DNA from: Falciphora oryzae | Lineage: Eukaryota > Ascomycota > Sordariomycetes > Magnaporthales > Magnaporthaceae | NCBI GenBank assembly: GCA_000733355.1 | Contig: JNVV01000049.1 | Span: forward strand, 58,411-122,410 | Direction: 5' to 3' | DNA: 64,000 nucleotides | In this document: piece after piece, positions 43,436-54,100 of the stretch | Layout of the letters: every line of letters starts with the position of its first letter | How positions within the stretch are numbered: the first letter of the stretch is position 1 | Position numbers and translations under genes: made by a program | Notes under the pieces: model-generated | What the model was told of the DNA's origin: nothing | Seen by the model: only the letters and a program-made list of their open reading frames with translations | Databases searched by the model: none

Positions 43436-43760
43436 CTAGCCCTGTTCGGGCCCTGGTGGGTGTTGCACGTTCCGCAGCGGGGACGGCGTGTTCGCGTACG
43501 TGTGCGCTAGGGTGCGCGGGGGCCGGTGTGGCAGCGACGCGTTCCTCCAGGCCGACGGGCCGTTAAGGAGAGCGCGCGCCACCCTACTGGCCGTTGGCAA
43601 CGGCATGTTGCCGTTGCCAGCGCCTTTGGCGGGCGTGGTTGTTGGTATTAAACCGCTTGTTCGGCAGGTGTTAAGGAAATGTATGCAATTTGGCAGTGTG
43701 CACTAACAGCACAATGCCAAAAATTGGTGGATTCGAGGAAGGATGCGAGCAGTGAAAGCA
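43436..43760 (+). repeat. dispersed repeat R, copy 2
   Basis: Inverted relative to 22720-23062 and similar over about 300 bp. Here a frame GSDAFLQADGPLRRARATLL runs to CMQFGSVH; the counterpart frame in copy 1 is broken. The identity of the repeat is unknown. Confidence 0.7.
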
Positions 43761-44085
43761 GTTGACGCAGGGGCATCATTGTTCTTGTCAAGCTGGCCTC
43801 GCTGGCCGTGTGCAGAGTGCCTGTCCTGATACAGTTCGTTCGCTCCGACGACGCTCCCCATCATGACGCCAGGTCGCCCTCCGCCCACCCTTCTTATAGC
43901 CCGCATTTTGACGCCGAGAAATCTCTGTTTAGCCTTAGAACAAGCGCGCCGCTCCACCGACGCATAAGTCGGTGCACCCCCTGTCCGCGCACCCACCTGA
44001 CCGCGCACTTTTTCCCATACTAAATCCACTTTTTGCACCTTTTTCAAATAGCATTTAAAAATCCAATAAAAATTATAAAAATATA

Positions 44086-45057
44086 TATATATTCATACGT
44101 CCGTTATGTCTGTAAAAGACCTCGGTGCCTCTACTATGTAGTATTTACATGTAAAAACCCTTGAACTCGTCCTCGGGTGCGTGTTGCCCCCGCTCCGGAG
44201 CCTGGGAGTAAAAACCATGTCTGCTCTTCGTATACGGTCCTGTTGTGTTGAACAGTGGTACCGTCTGCTTGTTTTCATGCAACTGCTCGTAAGGGTTCCG
44301 TCGTGGAAGCGTCCTTGTGATCAGTGGAACAAAAGGGAAGTACGTAAGGGAATGAGGGTGTGTTGCGCCGGGGCAGCGCCTCGGTGCCGGGTCTCGCCCT
44401 CGTGGCGAAACGGCTGTGTTGGTACTCGTGTTGTGGCGTCCTGGTGTGGCTTTTTCGCGTTCCCCCTGTAGCGGCTCGGTTGCGTGGCGTCGGTGTCTGC
44501 GTGGTTTTTTTTTCCTTTTCGCTTCTCGGGTATGGTGCTTTCGTTTGCTTTTTTATGGTCTTCTCTGGTTCGGTTCGTTCTCGGCTCGGTAGCGTTGCTT
44601 TTCCTCCTTTCTTTTTGTGCGTTCCCTCCCTGCCTTTTTAGCCGCCCTGAAATCTAATAGTCTTCCTGTGCGAAACATCATGCGTGCTACTTCCTTAAAC
44701 GGTGTGCCCCCTGTTTCCCACAGCTCGAAGTACGCTCTCCGGCTGTCTGCTTGCGCCAGCCCGGTGCCTTCCCGCTGCCTGTCCCATCGGGCGCATTGGG
44801 TTAATACGTGCCACGCTGTTTCCCTTTGTCCGCTGCCACACTCGCATAGTGGCGTCGCCGCGTCGGGTACGCCCTTGCTGAACAGGAACGAGTTCAGCCC
44901 TAGTTTTTCCGTTCTAACTTGGATTGCCACCGAGCTGTGTGCCTTTGGCATCCCTTCGTGGTATTCGACCATCTCTTCCGTAAACAGGGGGTTGTCCGCT
45001 GGGCACGCGGTCCTATACCGGTTCGCTCTCCTCGCTGTTGCCGTCGTGTTTAGTAGG
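44086..45057 (-). mobile_element. 5'-truncated LINE inserted in the left arm of P
   Basis: Contains the C-terminal part of LINE ORF2 (44972-44553) and a 3' region ending in (TA)n beside the P sequence at about 44090. Compared with the intact right arm of P, about 48 bp of P (counterpart near 53936-53985) is missing at the insertion point. It is the less mutated relative of 798-1070. Confidence 0.75.
44553..44972 (-). CDS. LINE ORF2 C-terminus (open, truncated at 5')
   Basis: 139 open codons: SVAIQVRTEKLGLNSFLF, then a Cys/His cluster CECGSGQRETAWHVLTQC, then a helical basic tail. The CxCx11HxxxxC spacing is the zinc-knuckle-like end typical of Tad-type LINEs. Its RIP-like damaged counterpart is at 1028-800. 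Confidence 0.75.
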   Translation of the reverse strand: MVEYHEGMPKAHSSVAIQVRTEKLGLNSFLFSKGVPDAATPLCECGSGQRETAWHVLTQCARWDRQREGTGLAQADSRRAYFELWETGGTPFKEVARMMFRTGRLLDFRAAKKAGRERTKRKEEKQRYRAENEPNQRRP

Positions 45058-45375
45058 AAAATATTTAAATAACGTAATATTTTTAAATCGATTTTTATTT
45101 TAATTGTTAGTGTTTGTTAACAAATTACATATAAATACTAACAAATGAAAAAACGTATTAACGTGGTTTATTAGTAAGTGACGCATATTAGCGAGTGACG
45201 CACTTTGAAATCCCATATTAAACGGCGTTTTTTTTCAATTAAATAACTCGCTCAATTTGGGGCTAAATTCTACCAAAATTAAAACAGTTAACGTGGTTCA
45301 CCACCGAGTGCCACAAACCACCGAGTGCCACAAACCACCGAGTGCCACAAACCACCGAGTGCCACATTTGAAAAT

Positions 45376-45608
45376 TGTTGATCCACGTGATCTAGCGCGT
45401 GCATCCAGGAAGGGCCCACGCCTCGTAGAGCAGCAAACCTACGGGCCGTGCGCTCCCACGAGCCTACAAAAGGGGATCTTCGATCCCCTTCCTGTAACTA
45501 GATTCCTTCTTCATTATGCATCAATACAAACACCTTTCCAGATCTATAGATCTTTGTTCTTTCCTTTAGGAGATCTCCGAGCCTACAGGAGTAACACTCC
45601 TACCAACA
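45376..45608 (+). repeat. 5' LTR of the Copia element
   Basis: TGTTGATCCACG start, CTACCAACA end, 233 bp. It differs from the 3' LTR at about three positions, all G here and A there. A third copy stands alone at 62748. Confidence 0.92.
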
Positions 45609-45943
45609 CTAATCAGTATTGCTTAAAAAGGCAACACAAATGAGCAAGGTAAAGGATTCAACCGTTGATACCTTCTTCTAAAGCGATTGGGTCAACTGGA
45701 AAAGTCTAGGAGCAGAGGAATCGGATTCCACTGCTCGGTAGCGCGTCACACACGAGTCAATCGAACAACAGAGGCACCTTCCTAGAGCAGGCGACTGGAC
45801 CCCTGTTTGCGAGATCTAAACAACTGTGAGAAGGGCGTTACGTGATCCCCTTAAGCACCTTCCTAGAGCAGGCGACTGGACTCCTGGATCGATCACCCAA
45901 ACGATATTGCTCGTCAAAAAAAAACCCCCTCCCCACCGACAAC

Positions 45944-47843
45944 ATGTCCGACACCCCGGAACAACAGGCAGAGGAGCTCAGCAATGAGCAACGTATGATC
46001 ACAGAGAGCACGCTTGTGTCATACGACCTCCCCAAGTCTTTGGCACAGAACATTGACATCCCCCTTTTGACAAACCCCTCCTACATCCTCGGAGGATCAC
46101 CCAACGAAGTTTCCATCGCTCGCCGGAACGCATGGATGCTCAAAACACTGCTCTCATACGGAAACACGCGTGGGAACAACCTCCTAAGTGACGTGCTCGA
46201 AGATTACGAGGGGTAGGAAGCAACACATTTCGAAAACCTCGATCAGCGGATCGCTCGAGTCTTCCGCAAGCACTTGGAAGATCATGGGATCCCAGTCCCC
46301 GGACCGCCAAAGGGGAAACTCAGCGAAAGGCTTATAACGGTCATGCGATGGGAGTCAGTCCCTGGAACACAAACACCTGCAACCGGATCACAGCCTCCCC
46401 CTTTTCAAGATCGCACGGATCCCAAGACAGACAGTCACCCGATCGACGTTCTGGATGCCTCCAAAACAACACGCCATACCATTCTTCCAAAAAAGCCTAC
46501 AGCCAAGCGACAAATTGGCCGAAATGAAACCCAGGGATCACCAAGCCAGCGACCCAAAAATCCGTTACGCCTCCGAATATCCTCCCCAACCTCTTCCATA
46601 AACACGACCCCCATTTCCCCCTTCGAAAACCACCGTACCAAAAAGCGCATCGATCCCCCAACCACCCCTTTTCCAGCTCCACGGATTCCCCCGCCCAGCC
46701 AATTTAAAATCCCCCAAGCAACCACTATCGATCAACCGGCACCTCCCCGGGCACCCCTAATCGGCCGATTTACAGCTCCATAGGCACACCCGGACAACCA
46801 ATCCCCAGTTCCACCGATCCCTAAACCCATCACCACACCAGGATCCTACTTCGACCAGTACATGCAACGAAAGGATCGCGGAAAAACCATTCCGCCGATC
46901 GATAAAGCACAAACTATAACACCACTACGCCCTCGATACGAGACCCCAGCGCTTGCGAAATCCCCATACAGGCAACTCCCCCCTAAGGAAATGCCTAACG
47001 CCATCGTCGACAGGAGCTTAATAAAGGCATTCCAAAGCGCCTAGGATAAAGAATACAGCTATTCCGGTAATCCATACGACATTCTAAACGACAAGATCTT
47101 GTTTTTCACAACCACATGCGAAACCCTCGAAATCCCCCTTTCACAGCTCCATACGATCTTCCCTTTAGCACTTCAAAGCAACGCCAAGCAGTAGTACACC
47201 CGATATATCGGGTATGGACCCACCTTTCGAAAGATCTATATAATCCTCAAAGTGCACTTTGACACTAAAGTCAACCAATCACTGTACCATACGGATTGGA
47301 GCTCAACTACCTTCCAAACAATCCGTTCAAAAATCGCCAACTCTAGCAGATCCAACATGGAGGTTTTGCAAATCCTTTTGGATAAGCTGCAAACATGCCA
47401 ACGCGCCCTCGGCCCGTCCTATCAAAACGAGAACCAGCTCATCGCAAGCACCCTACGGGCAATCCAGGGCGTGCCGGAGCTTAAAACCGTCCTCATAAAC
47501 CCCAGCCGGACTTTTAAAAACCTATCTTCCCAACTAAAAAGCACTTTGCAAATGGAAGAAAACGCACGTATCCCCAGCACCCATTACGTGGAACGGAAGT
47601 TCAATAATCGCAAGGATCATAAAAGGGACAACGGAAGCCGAAACCGATCGTACCAGCCAAAAACGTTTCAACCAAAACCCCAATCATCCCGGTACCCACG
47701 CGGATGCTAGATCTACAAAAAGCCGGATTGCAGATCGACACGCCACCCCCTTCGGGAACAACAACGAGCCAAGGAGCGGTGGAAAGCACAAAGAGAGGCG
47801 GAAAACAAACCACGCAAAAGGTACACCCAATTCCTCGTATCAA
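45944..47843 (+). pseudogene. Copia gag with nonsense codons
   Basis: Starts MSDTPEQQAEELSNEQ at 45944. Continuous homologous text runs through at least five in-frame stops (for example after VLEDYEG at about 46214, after RFTAP at about 46781 and after NAKQ at about 47191), several where Trp (TGG) is the likely ancestor. A capsid-like helical region covers 47252-47550, and a basic tail leads to a degenerate zinc-knuckle-like segment near 47695-47740. Confidence 0.75.
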
Positions 47844-49591
47844 TGGAGCCCGAAAGCACCGACGAAAAGGAACAGCTATCCTCTGATTCTAACGATCAGG
47901 ATACAAACGAAAAGGAAGATCATAAAAGCAGCTACTTCATAACCCCTGCCACAGCCTCGTACCTTATCGAGGAAGCTTTCACCCACCTCCTCCATACGCA
48001 ACAAATTTCGGAATCTAACAAACCTCATCCCCATATTCCTGCGGATCAGGTATTGGTCCAACACAAAATCCAAAGCACTCAGCAATGGCAAAGGATCCTT
48101 CCGGATACAGGTGCAGCGAAAACCTCCACGGCCGGAAAGGATCAAGTCCACGCACTCCAATGCCACAAGCCCGATCTTGTTATCAATACAAACGGGCACA
48201 CAAAACACGTAATCTTTGGATCAGGAGAAATCGTTTCCAGCATCGGAGAGATCACTGTTCCGACCCCGATCGGCCAGATCACGTTTTCCGTAGTTCCAAC
48301 CCTAACCCCTTTCCTGCTGTGCCTTGTAGATATGGATGCATTGCACGTTTACTTCGACAATACGCGCAACGAGCTTATAAAAAACGACGGTACGCGCGTT
48401 CCGATCATGAGAAGGCACGGCCACCCCTGGTTCTTCTTTGACGACGTCACCCACGTCACCGCGGCAGTCAGTTTCATAACGGAAACAGAGATCGCGGGAG
48501 CAGTCTTCCTTACGGAGGCTAAGCTAAGGCGTATACACAAACGCTTTAGGCACCCATCTATCAACAAACTTTGGAACGTTCTAAAGCGTGCAAGGTACGA
48601 GGCTAATCGCGACGCTCTCGCAATAATCAATCGAGTGTGCCATTTCTGTTAAAAAAAAAGCCCTGCACCACAACGATTTCGATTCAAACTCCAGGACGAC
48701 ATCGACTTTAACTACGAGATCATTACAAACGTGTTTTACATCGATCACAAACCAGTCCTCCATATAATCGATGCGAGCACAGCTTTTAATGCTGCAGCGC
48801 TCCTTAAAAATATGTCAGCAAAGGAAACGTGGGAGGCCCTCAAGCGGTGCTGGATCGACGTCTACCTAGGGCCCCCAAACGTAATTTCCCACGATGCCGG
48901 TACCAACTTCGCCGCGAGCGAATTTCAAGCGGAAGCAAAGCTCTTTAGGATCACCTGTAAGCAGGTCCCAGTCGAAGCGCACTGGTTAATCGGCAAGGTT
49001 GAGAGATATCACGCCCCTTTACGCCGGGCCTTTAATATTATCCGACACGAGTGCCCAAACATGCACCTCGAATCAATGCTCCAAGGAGCAGTGAAAGCCG
49101 TGAACGACACGGCCGGCCCCGACGGACTTGTCCCTACACTGCTCGTCTTTAAAGCAATGCCCCGGATAAATAACGACTCGCCACCCTTACAAACCCAAAT
49201 GCAAAAAGCCGCTACAATCAAAAAAGCCATAGCAGAAATCCGGACCATACACGATAAGCGACGGGTGCAGGAAGCATTAGCTGCACGCAACGGGCCGAAT
49301 ATAAAACAAATGCTTCCAAGCTCCCTAGCTTTAGGAAGCGAGGTTTTGGTGTTCCGAGAAAAGGACGGGTGGCAAGGCCCCTATAAAGTCCTGTCCATAA
49401 CAGACATGTTAGTTACGGTGGAAATGGTTAACGGCAACGTAACCTTTAAAAGTACGGCGGTTAAACCTTACCATAAAGCAGAAGAACCTACCGTGCAAAG
49501 ATCCGAGGAGCAGCCAGCACCTTTTAAATACTTTAAACCTAAACAGCTAAAACGCCGAAGAAGACCCCCGAAAAAGAAGGTCGCCAAATAG
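47843..49591 (+). pseudogene. Copia protease and integrase
   Basis: Protease: ILPDTGAAKTSTAGKD (Asp-Thr-Gly). A gag-pre-integrase block follows (AKLRRIHKRFRHPSINKLWNVLKRA, then RVCHFC), with a stop at about 48650 and the integrase core in a second open piece from 48731 (FYIDHKPVLHIID, DVYLGPPNVISHDAGTNFAASEF, VEAHWLIGKVERYHAPLRRAF with the catalytic Glu). The C-terminal domain ends with a basic tail RRRRPPKKKVAK at 49591. Confidence 0.8.
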
Positions 49592-49702
49592 CTAAACAAG
49601 GATCCCCAAAATCAAATAACCACCTTGCCCGAGATTACGGTATTACCCGAAGTTCCTAACGAACGACGCCGCCTTTATAACACCGCATAATAAGCAGTTG
49701 CA

Positions 49703-51500
49703 GTGAAACGAAGCCCCCGACGAGTGAATACGACGTTTTTAAGCGCTAAAAAGCACCAATCCTACCAATTAGCGATCCAACTTAAACAGGAAGGCAAGAT
49801 CACAGCTTCCGGTCCACCATTTAAGCAATTCACCCAAAAGGAATTGGACGCACTTATTAGCGCTAAAGTAATCAAACCGATCATTGGAAAGATCCCTAAC
49901 GGAGCTACGATCTTTGGATTACGGATTGTAAACGAGGTTAAAAGGCAGACCTCGAAGCCTTTTAAGAAATCGAAATTCGTAGCCATAGGATATAACGACG
50001 AGGAGAAACATAACATCCTTACGCAATTTCCCACGATTATAAAATGCAGCTAACGATTGATCCTAGCTGTAACGATCGGCATAAGTCACTCCCAATGCAC
50101 TACACACCCACAAAAGGGCACGATTCAGGACTGTCTGCACAGTTACTGAAGCTGACTTATGAAGGTGCCAGGACGGTGCGTGCGGGGTTGTACGCCACGC
50201 TCGTCACACTAGCGATTACACTATCGCTTATGCCTATAAAATTTAATTTAATAATCCGAAATATTAGCCAAACATATACTCAATCGGAATTAAAACTGCA
50301 AAAAGACGTTTTTTTGCGCTTACTTAAGGAATTGTTAATATAGTTCAAACCGGGCACGTTGCTTAAGGTGATTAAGCCCCTTTACGGGATCGCGGAATCA
50401 GGCCTGCACTGGTTTGTTACCTACCAGAAGCACCATAAGGAGCGCTTAAACTGCCGGACGTCGAACTACGATCTTTGTTTGCTTATTTTAAAAAGCAGAC
50501 AAAGCGTTAGGATCGTAGGCATGCAAATAAACGATACCCTTAACTTTAGAAACCCGGACTTCCTGGAAAAGGAAAAATTAGCGCTCCAGGAAGCAGGCTT
50601 TCGTACAAAACCGAAATCGATCTTTAAACCGGGAAACGAAGCCGACTTTAACGGGTGCAAGATCCTGATAGGAGATTAGGTGCTCGAAATTCGACAAAAG
50701 AATTAAGGTGAAAGGCTCGAGCTAATAAAAACCGATTTAAAGAGCCTGGACCACGAGTATATCGTTTAAAAAGCTCGAAGCGCATATATCAGTTCCGTGT
50801 GCCAACCGGAAGCCGCATTCGACTATTTCGTAGCGGCGCAAACTAAAGACCCGGGACAAAAGGACGTAGTCACGCTAAACAAAAGGATTAAATAGCAGAT
50901 CGACAACGCTTAAAAAGGATTAAAGTACGTTCTTTTAAATTTGCAAAAGACTAACCTCTACGTTTTCGTAAACGGATCATTCGCAAACAATCCAGACCTA
51001 AGTTTACAAATTGGGTTTGTAATTGTGTTAGGTAACGAAAAATCCGATAATTAAAAAACCAGCTTTTAATTAATCGGGAACATTTTGCATTAGACGTTAG
51101 TCAAATGCAAAAGGGTTACGAAAAGCGTTCTCGCGAGTGAGATTTACGGGATAGTTAGCGGGTTCGATGCAGCTTACGTCCTCAATTTAACGCTCGCAAC
51201 GATCTTCGAAAAGCTGAACAAAAAGGCCCCGAAACTGATAATCTGCACCGATAGCTTTTCGCTATATTAATGCTTTATACAATTAGGCACAACGGCGGAA
51301 AAGAGGCTTATAATCGATGTTATAGCACTTAGGGAATCCTACGAAAAGCGCGAAATCGACGAGATCCGCTAGATCGCGGGATCAGATAACCCGGCAGATG
51401 CGATAACTAAAGATCAGCTAAATAGGGCTTTAAAAGATCTGGTTATATGCAACAAAACAACGGTGCGGATCGAGGGTTGGGTGGAACGGAAGAAACAATA
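49703..51500 (+). pseudogene. Copia reverse transcriptase and RNase H
   Basis: Open pieces at 49703-50053 (SAKVIKPIIGKIPNGATIFGLR) and 50359-50679 (KPLYGIAESGLHWFVTY, the conserved Copia block). Then a stop-ridden RNase H (VFVNGSFANNPDLSLQIGF and GSDNPADAITK). The segment holding the catalytic YVDD box is not intact. Confidence 0.75.
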
Positions 51501-51639
51501 AAAAGAAAGTAAGGGGAAGCAGGAAGAGTTGATCTGTTAAGGCGCAAAATGGCCGACTATAAGATCCGAAAAGACAAAAGCAGCCAAACGCCAAAAACAA
51601 TCCGAAAACGATCACATAAGCGATACTCCTAAGCTCTAA

Positions 51640-52420
51640 AAAAGACTTCCACCATTAACAAACACATTGCCGGCTTAGGCGTTAACATCGTTAAAATCCT
51701 CATTTTCCTTTCCCTCCTCGACGGCCTTTTTATCCTTATCGTCCATTTTATCGGGAGCACTAGATAAGCTGTTACCTGCTCCTAGGAACGCCGTATCAAA
51801 CATCCGCTAAGCGGCAGCACGGCCCGCCGCCTTCCGCTCAGCACTGCTTATTTCAAAGAGATTCGTATTAATTTTACCGGCTTATTCCTCCTTCCTAATA
51901 AGAATCATACATTTGGTGGTGGTGCGCCACTTCGCGAGCTCCTAAAAACAGCAAAAAAAGGGTTAGCAAAGCACCGGAGCAGCCAAAAAAAAGATCGACG
52001 TGCCTTATCGATATAATTAGGCTTAAGGAAATACTAAGCCATAAATTTCTTGGCCGGAGCGATTGCGATTTCAGAACTATCGATCGTTAGCTTACAAAAT
52101 CAGCAAACCATTGCCTAAAAGATTACCTATACTAGCTGGCACGAATAACCAAACGCACAGGCCTAGCAACGGTTGCCGGCCGGCTCGGTATTAAAGCATT
52201 TAGCCCCCTTTAACTTGCCGGCCAAAAGAGAGTTGAAGCAATTCAGGCATGGGAACGATCTCTGTTTGCCCTGTGCAGGGCGCGGGCGAGCAGGCGTCTT
52301 GCCTTCCCCCTTCTTGGCACGGCTTTTTTTAACGATACGGTCTGGGACCGTTTTGCCGCCAACCTGACCTTTGGCGACGGGCTTGTCGTTGCCAGCTCCA
52401 GTAAAGCGAATATCAACCAT
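51640..52420 (-). pseudogene. antisense Cys-finger ORF between Copia pol and 3' LTR
   Basis: Starts MVDIRFTGAGNDKPVAKGQ at 52420 with a basic region, then a cysteine array: CLNCFNS, GAKCFN, NRC, and after one TAG (apparent Trp) CAFGYSC. The frame then resumes with KWRTTTKCMILIRKEE, an Ala-rich helical part and an acidic Lys/Glu tail (DKMDDKDKKAVEEGKENED), interrupted by few stops, all TAG or TAA explainable from CAG, CAA or TGG. A C-x2-C ... C ... C-x2-C ... C pattern suggests a zinc-binding, possibly DNA-binding, protein. It is coded opposite to gag-pol. Confidence 0.6.
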
Positions 52421-52906
52421 CGTAACGATCGAACGAGCAGCAGAAAAGCAAAGCAGAGATCGGCAGGCAGGCAAGCAGGCATAAGCAGTCAAAAAGAGGT
52501 GGTTGTAAAGAGCTAAGTCCCAGATCACAACGATCAAAAAACCTACGGCTTTTTAAATATCCCAAGCCAGGCCCTATGAGTCATACTCGCGATCCGTTCC
52601 TTCCTATTTTGCAAATCAGCACGCACACGGCTCAATAGATCTTTATTAAGCTCATCCACCACTATTGGGAGCACTCAAGCCGCAAACACCTGATCCCACG
52701 AGCACCCCACCAGACTTTGCCCCATCTACTATTGTTCCTATCTACAATCTTTACCTACCTCCAGCACAGTCCCTCCTTTCCTTCTTTTCCTTTGTTCTCG
52801 AAGCAAATTAACGGATCCGAATTACTTTGTCATTAATATAGTGAGATCCCCGGATCTGGAAAACGAACAAGTGGCCGATGCACGCGCTCAAAGAAAGAAC
52901 TGCCAG

Positions 52907-53139
52907 TGTTGATCCACGTGATCTAGCGCGTGCATCCAGGAAGGGCCCACGCCTCGTAAAGCAGCAAACCTACGGGCCGTGCGCTCCCACGAGCCTACAA
53001 AAGGGGATCTTCGATCCCCTTCCTGTAACTAGATTCCTTCTTCATTATGCATCAATACAAACACCTTTCCAGATCTATAAATCTTTGTTCTTTCCTTTAG
53101 GAGATCTCCGAGCCTACAGGAATAACACTCCTACCAACA
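52907..53139 (+). repeat. 3' LTR of the Copia element
   Basis: 233 bp, nearly identical to 45376-45608. Followed by the AAAAT target duplication. Confidence 0.92.
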
Positions 53140-54100
53140 AAAATCCCATATTAAACGCGATTTTTGATACTTTGCTAACTTGGCCAATTTAAAGCCAAAT
53201 TTAACCAAATTTAAAAAGGTTATATTTAACTAAATAAGGAACTTATTTTAATTTTCTCAAATTTTTATTGTTACCCTTTTAAGGTTAGTTTGTAATACTG
53301 TATAATATACTGTGTATAGTGTGCGGATTAACCTAAAGGAGTAATAATAAAAATGCGGAAAATTCAAATTATAATTTTTATAAAGTTAAATATAACTATT
53401 TAAATTTTGGTAAAATTTAGGCTTAAATTGAGCGAGTTATTTAGTTGAAAAAAACGGCGTTTAATATGAGATTTTCAAGTGTGGCACTCGGTGGTTTGTG
53501 GCACTCGGTGGTAAACCACGTTATATTTAACTTTATAAAGATTATAATTTGAATTTTCCGCATTTTTATTATTACTCCTTTCAGGTTGATTTAGAAAATG
53601 TATACAGTGTATTACACAGTGTTGCAAACTAACCTGAAAGGAGTAATAATAAAAATGCGGAAAATTCAAATTATAATCTTTATAAAGTTAAATATAACTG
53701 TTTTAATTTTGGTAGAATTTAGCCCCAAATTGAGCGAGTTATTTAATTGAAAAAAAACGCCGTTTAATATGGGATTTCAAAGTGCGTCACTCGCTAATAT
53801 GCGTCACTCACTAATAAACCACGTTAATACGTTTTTTCATTTGTTAGTATTTATATGTAATTTGTTAACAAACACTAACAATTAAAATAAAAATCGATTT
53901 AAAAATATTACGTTATTTAAATATTTTCCTACTATTTTTATTCACATTATTTAGCTTTTGAATTTTATAAATCCATTCGGTTTATATTTTTATAATTTTT
54001 ATTGGATTTTTAAATGCTATTTGAAAAAGGTGCAAAAAGTGGATTTAGTATGGGAAAAAGTGCGCGGTCAGGTGGGTGCGCGGACGGGTGCACCGACTTA

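Larger units (their letters stand above)
45376..53139 (+). mobile_element. Ty1/Copia-type LTR retrotransposon with both LTRs
   Basis: 7764 bp with 233-bp LTRs at each end and a 5-bp target duplication AAAAT (45371-45375, 53140-53144) inside the TTTGAAAATCCC motif of E2. Domain order gag, protease, integrase, RT, RNase H on the plus strand identifies Copia. Many nonsense codons replace Trp and Gln, so it is defective. Between RNase H and the 3' LTR lies about 1.4 kb with an antisense ORF. Confidence 0.92.
45291..53521. mobile_element. palindromic element E2 nested in E1
   Basis: Starts ACGTGGTTCACC (45291), ends AAACCACGT (53521), TA on both sides (45289-45290, 53522-53523). Iterons: four 17-bp copies on the left (45301-45368, CCACCGAGTGCCACAAA) and two on the right (53482-53513). 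Its centre loop is at 53282-53333. The insertion site is proven by the opposite arm of E1 (about 53685-53700), which has the uninterrupted sequence with a single TA. Own length 462 bp after removing the Copia element. Confidence 0.85.
45161..53824. mobile_element. palindromic element E1 inserted at the centre of P
   Basis: Starts ACGTGGTTTA (45161), ends AAACCACGT (53824), with TA duplicated (45159-45160, 53825-53826). Two 17-bp iterons on each side: 45171-45204 and 53781-53814, core CACTC(G/A). Inner motif CCCATATTAAACGGCG on both sides. Its palindrome centre is at 53584-53634. Without nested insertions it is about 431 bp. E2 interrupts its left half. Confidence 0.8.
43968..54098. mobile_element. 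foldback element P (TA target) enclosing a nested stack of transposons
   Basis: Outer termini AGTCGGTGCACCC (43968) and its complement (54098) with TA duplicated (43966-43967, 54099-54100). The arms are long: 53827-54098 on the right, and on the left 43968 to about 44085 plus 45058-45158, the latter interrupted by a LINE. The TIR start resembles that of the pogo element at 62033 (AGTCGGGTGACCC), so a pogo-type transposase may have moved it. Its own sequence is only about 550 bp; the rest is insertions: LINE piece, E1, E2 and a Copia retrotransposon. Confidence 0.8.

Noticed and set aside
43968..54098. Single 10-kb autonomous transposon with long inverted repeats
   Set aside because: Internal sequence resolves into separately bounded insertions, and none encodes a transposase.
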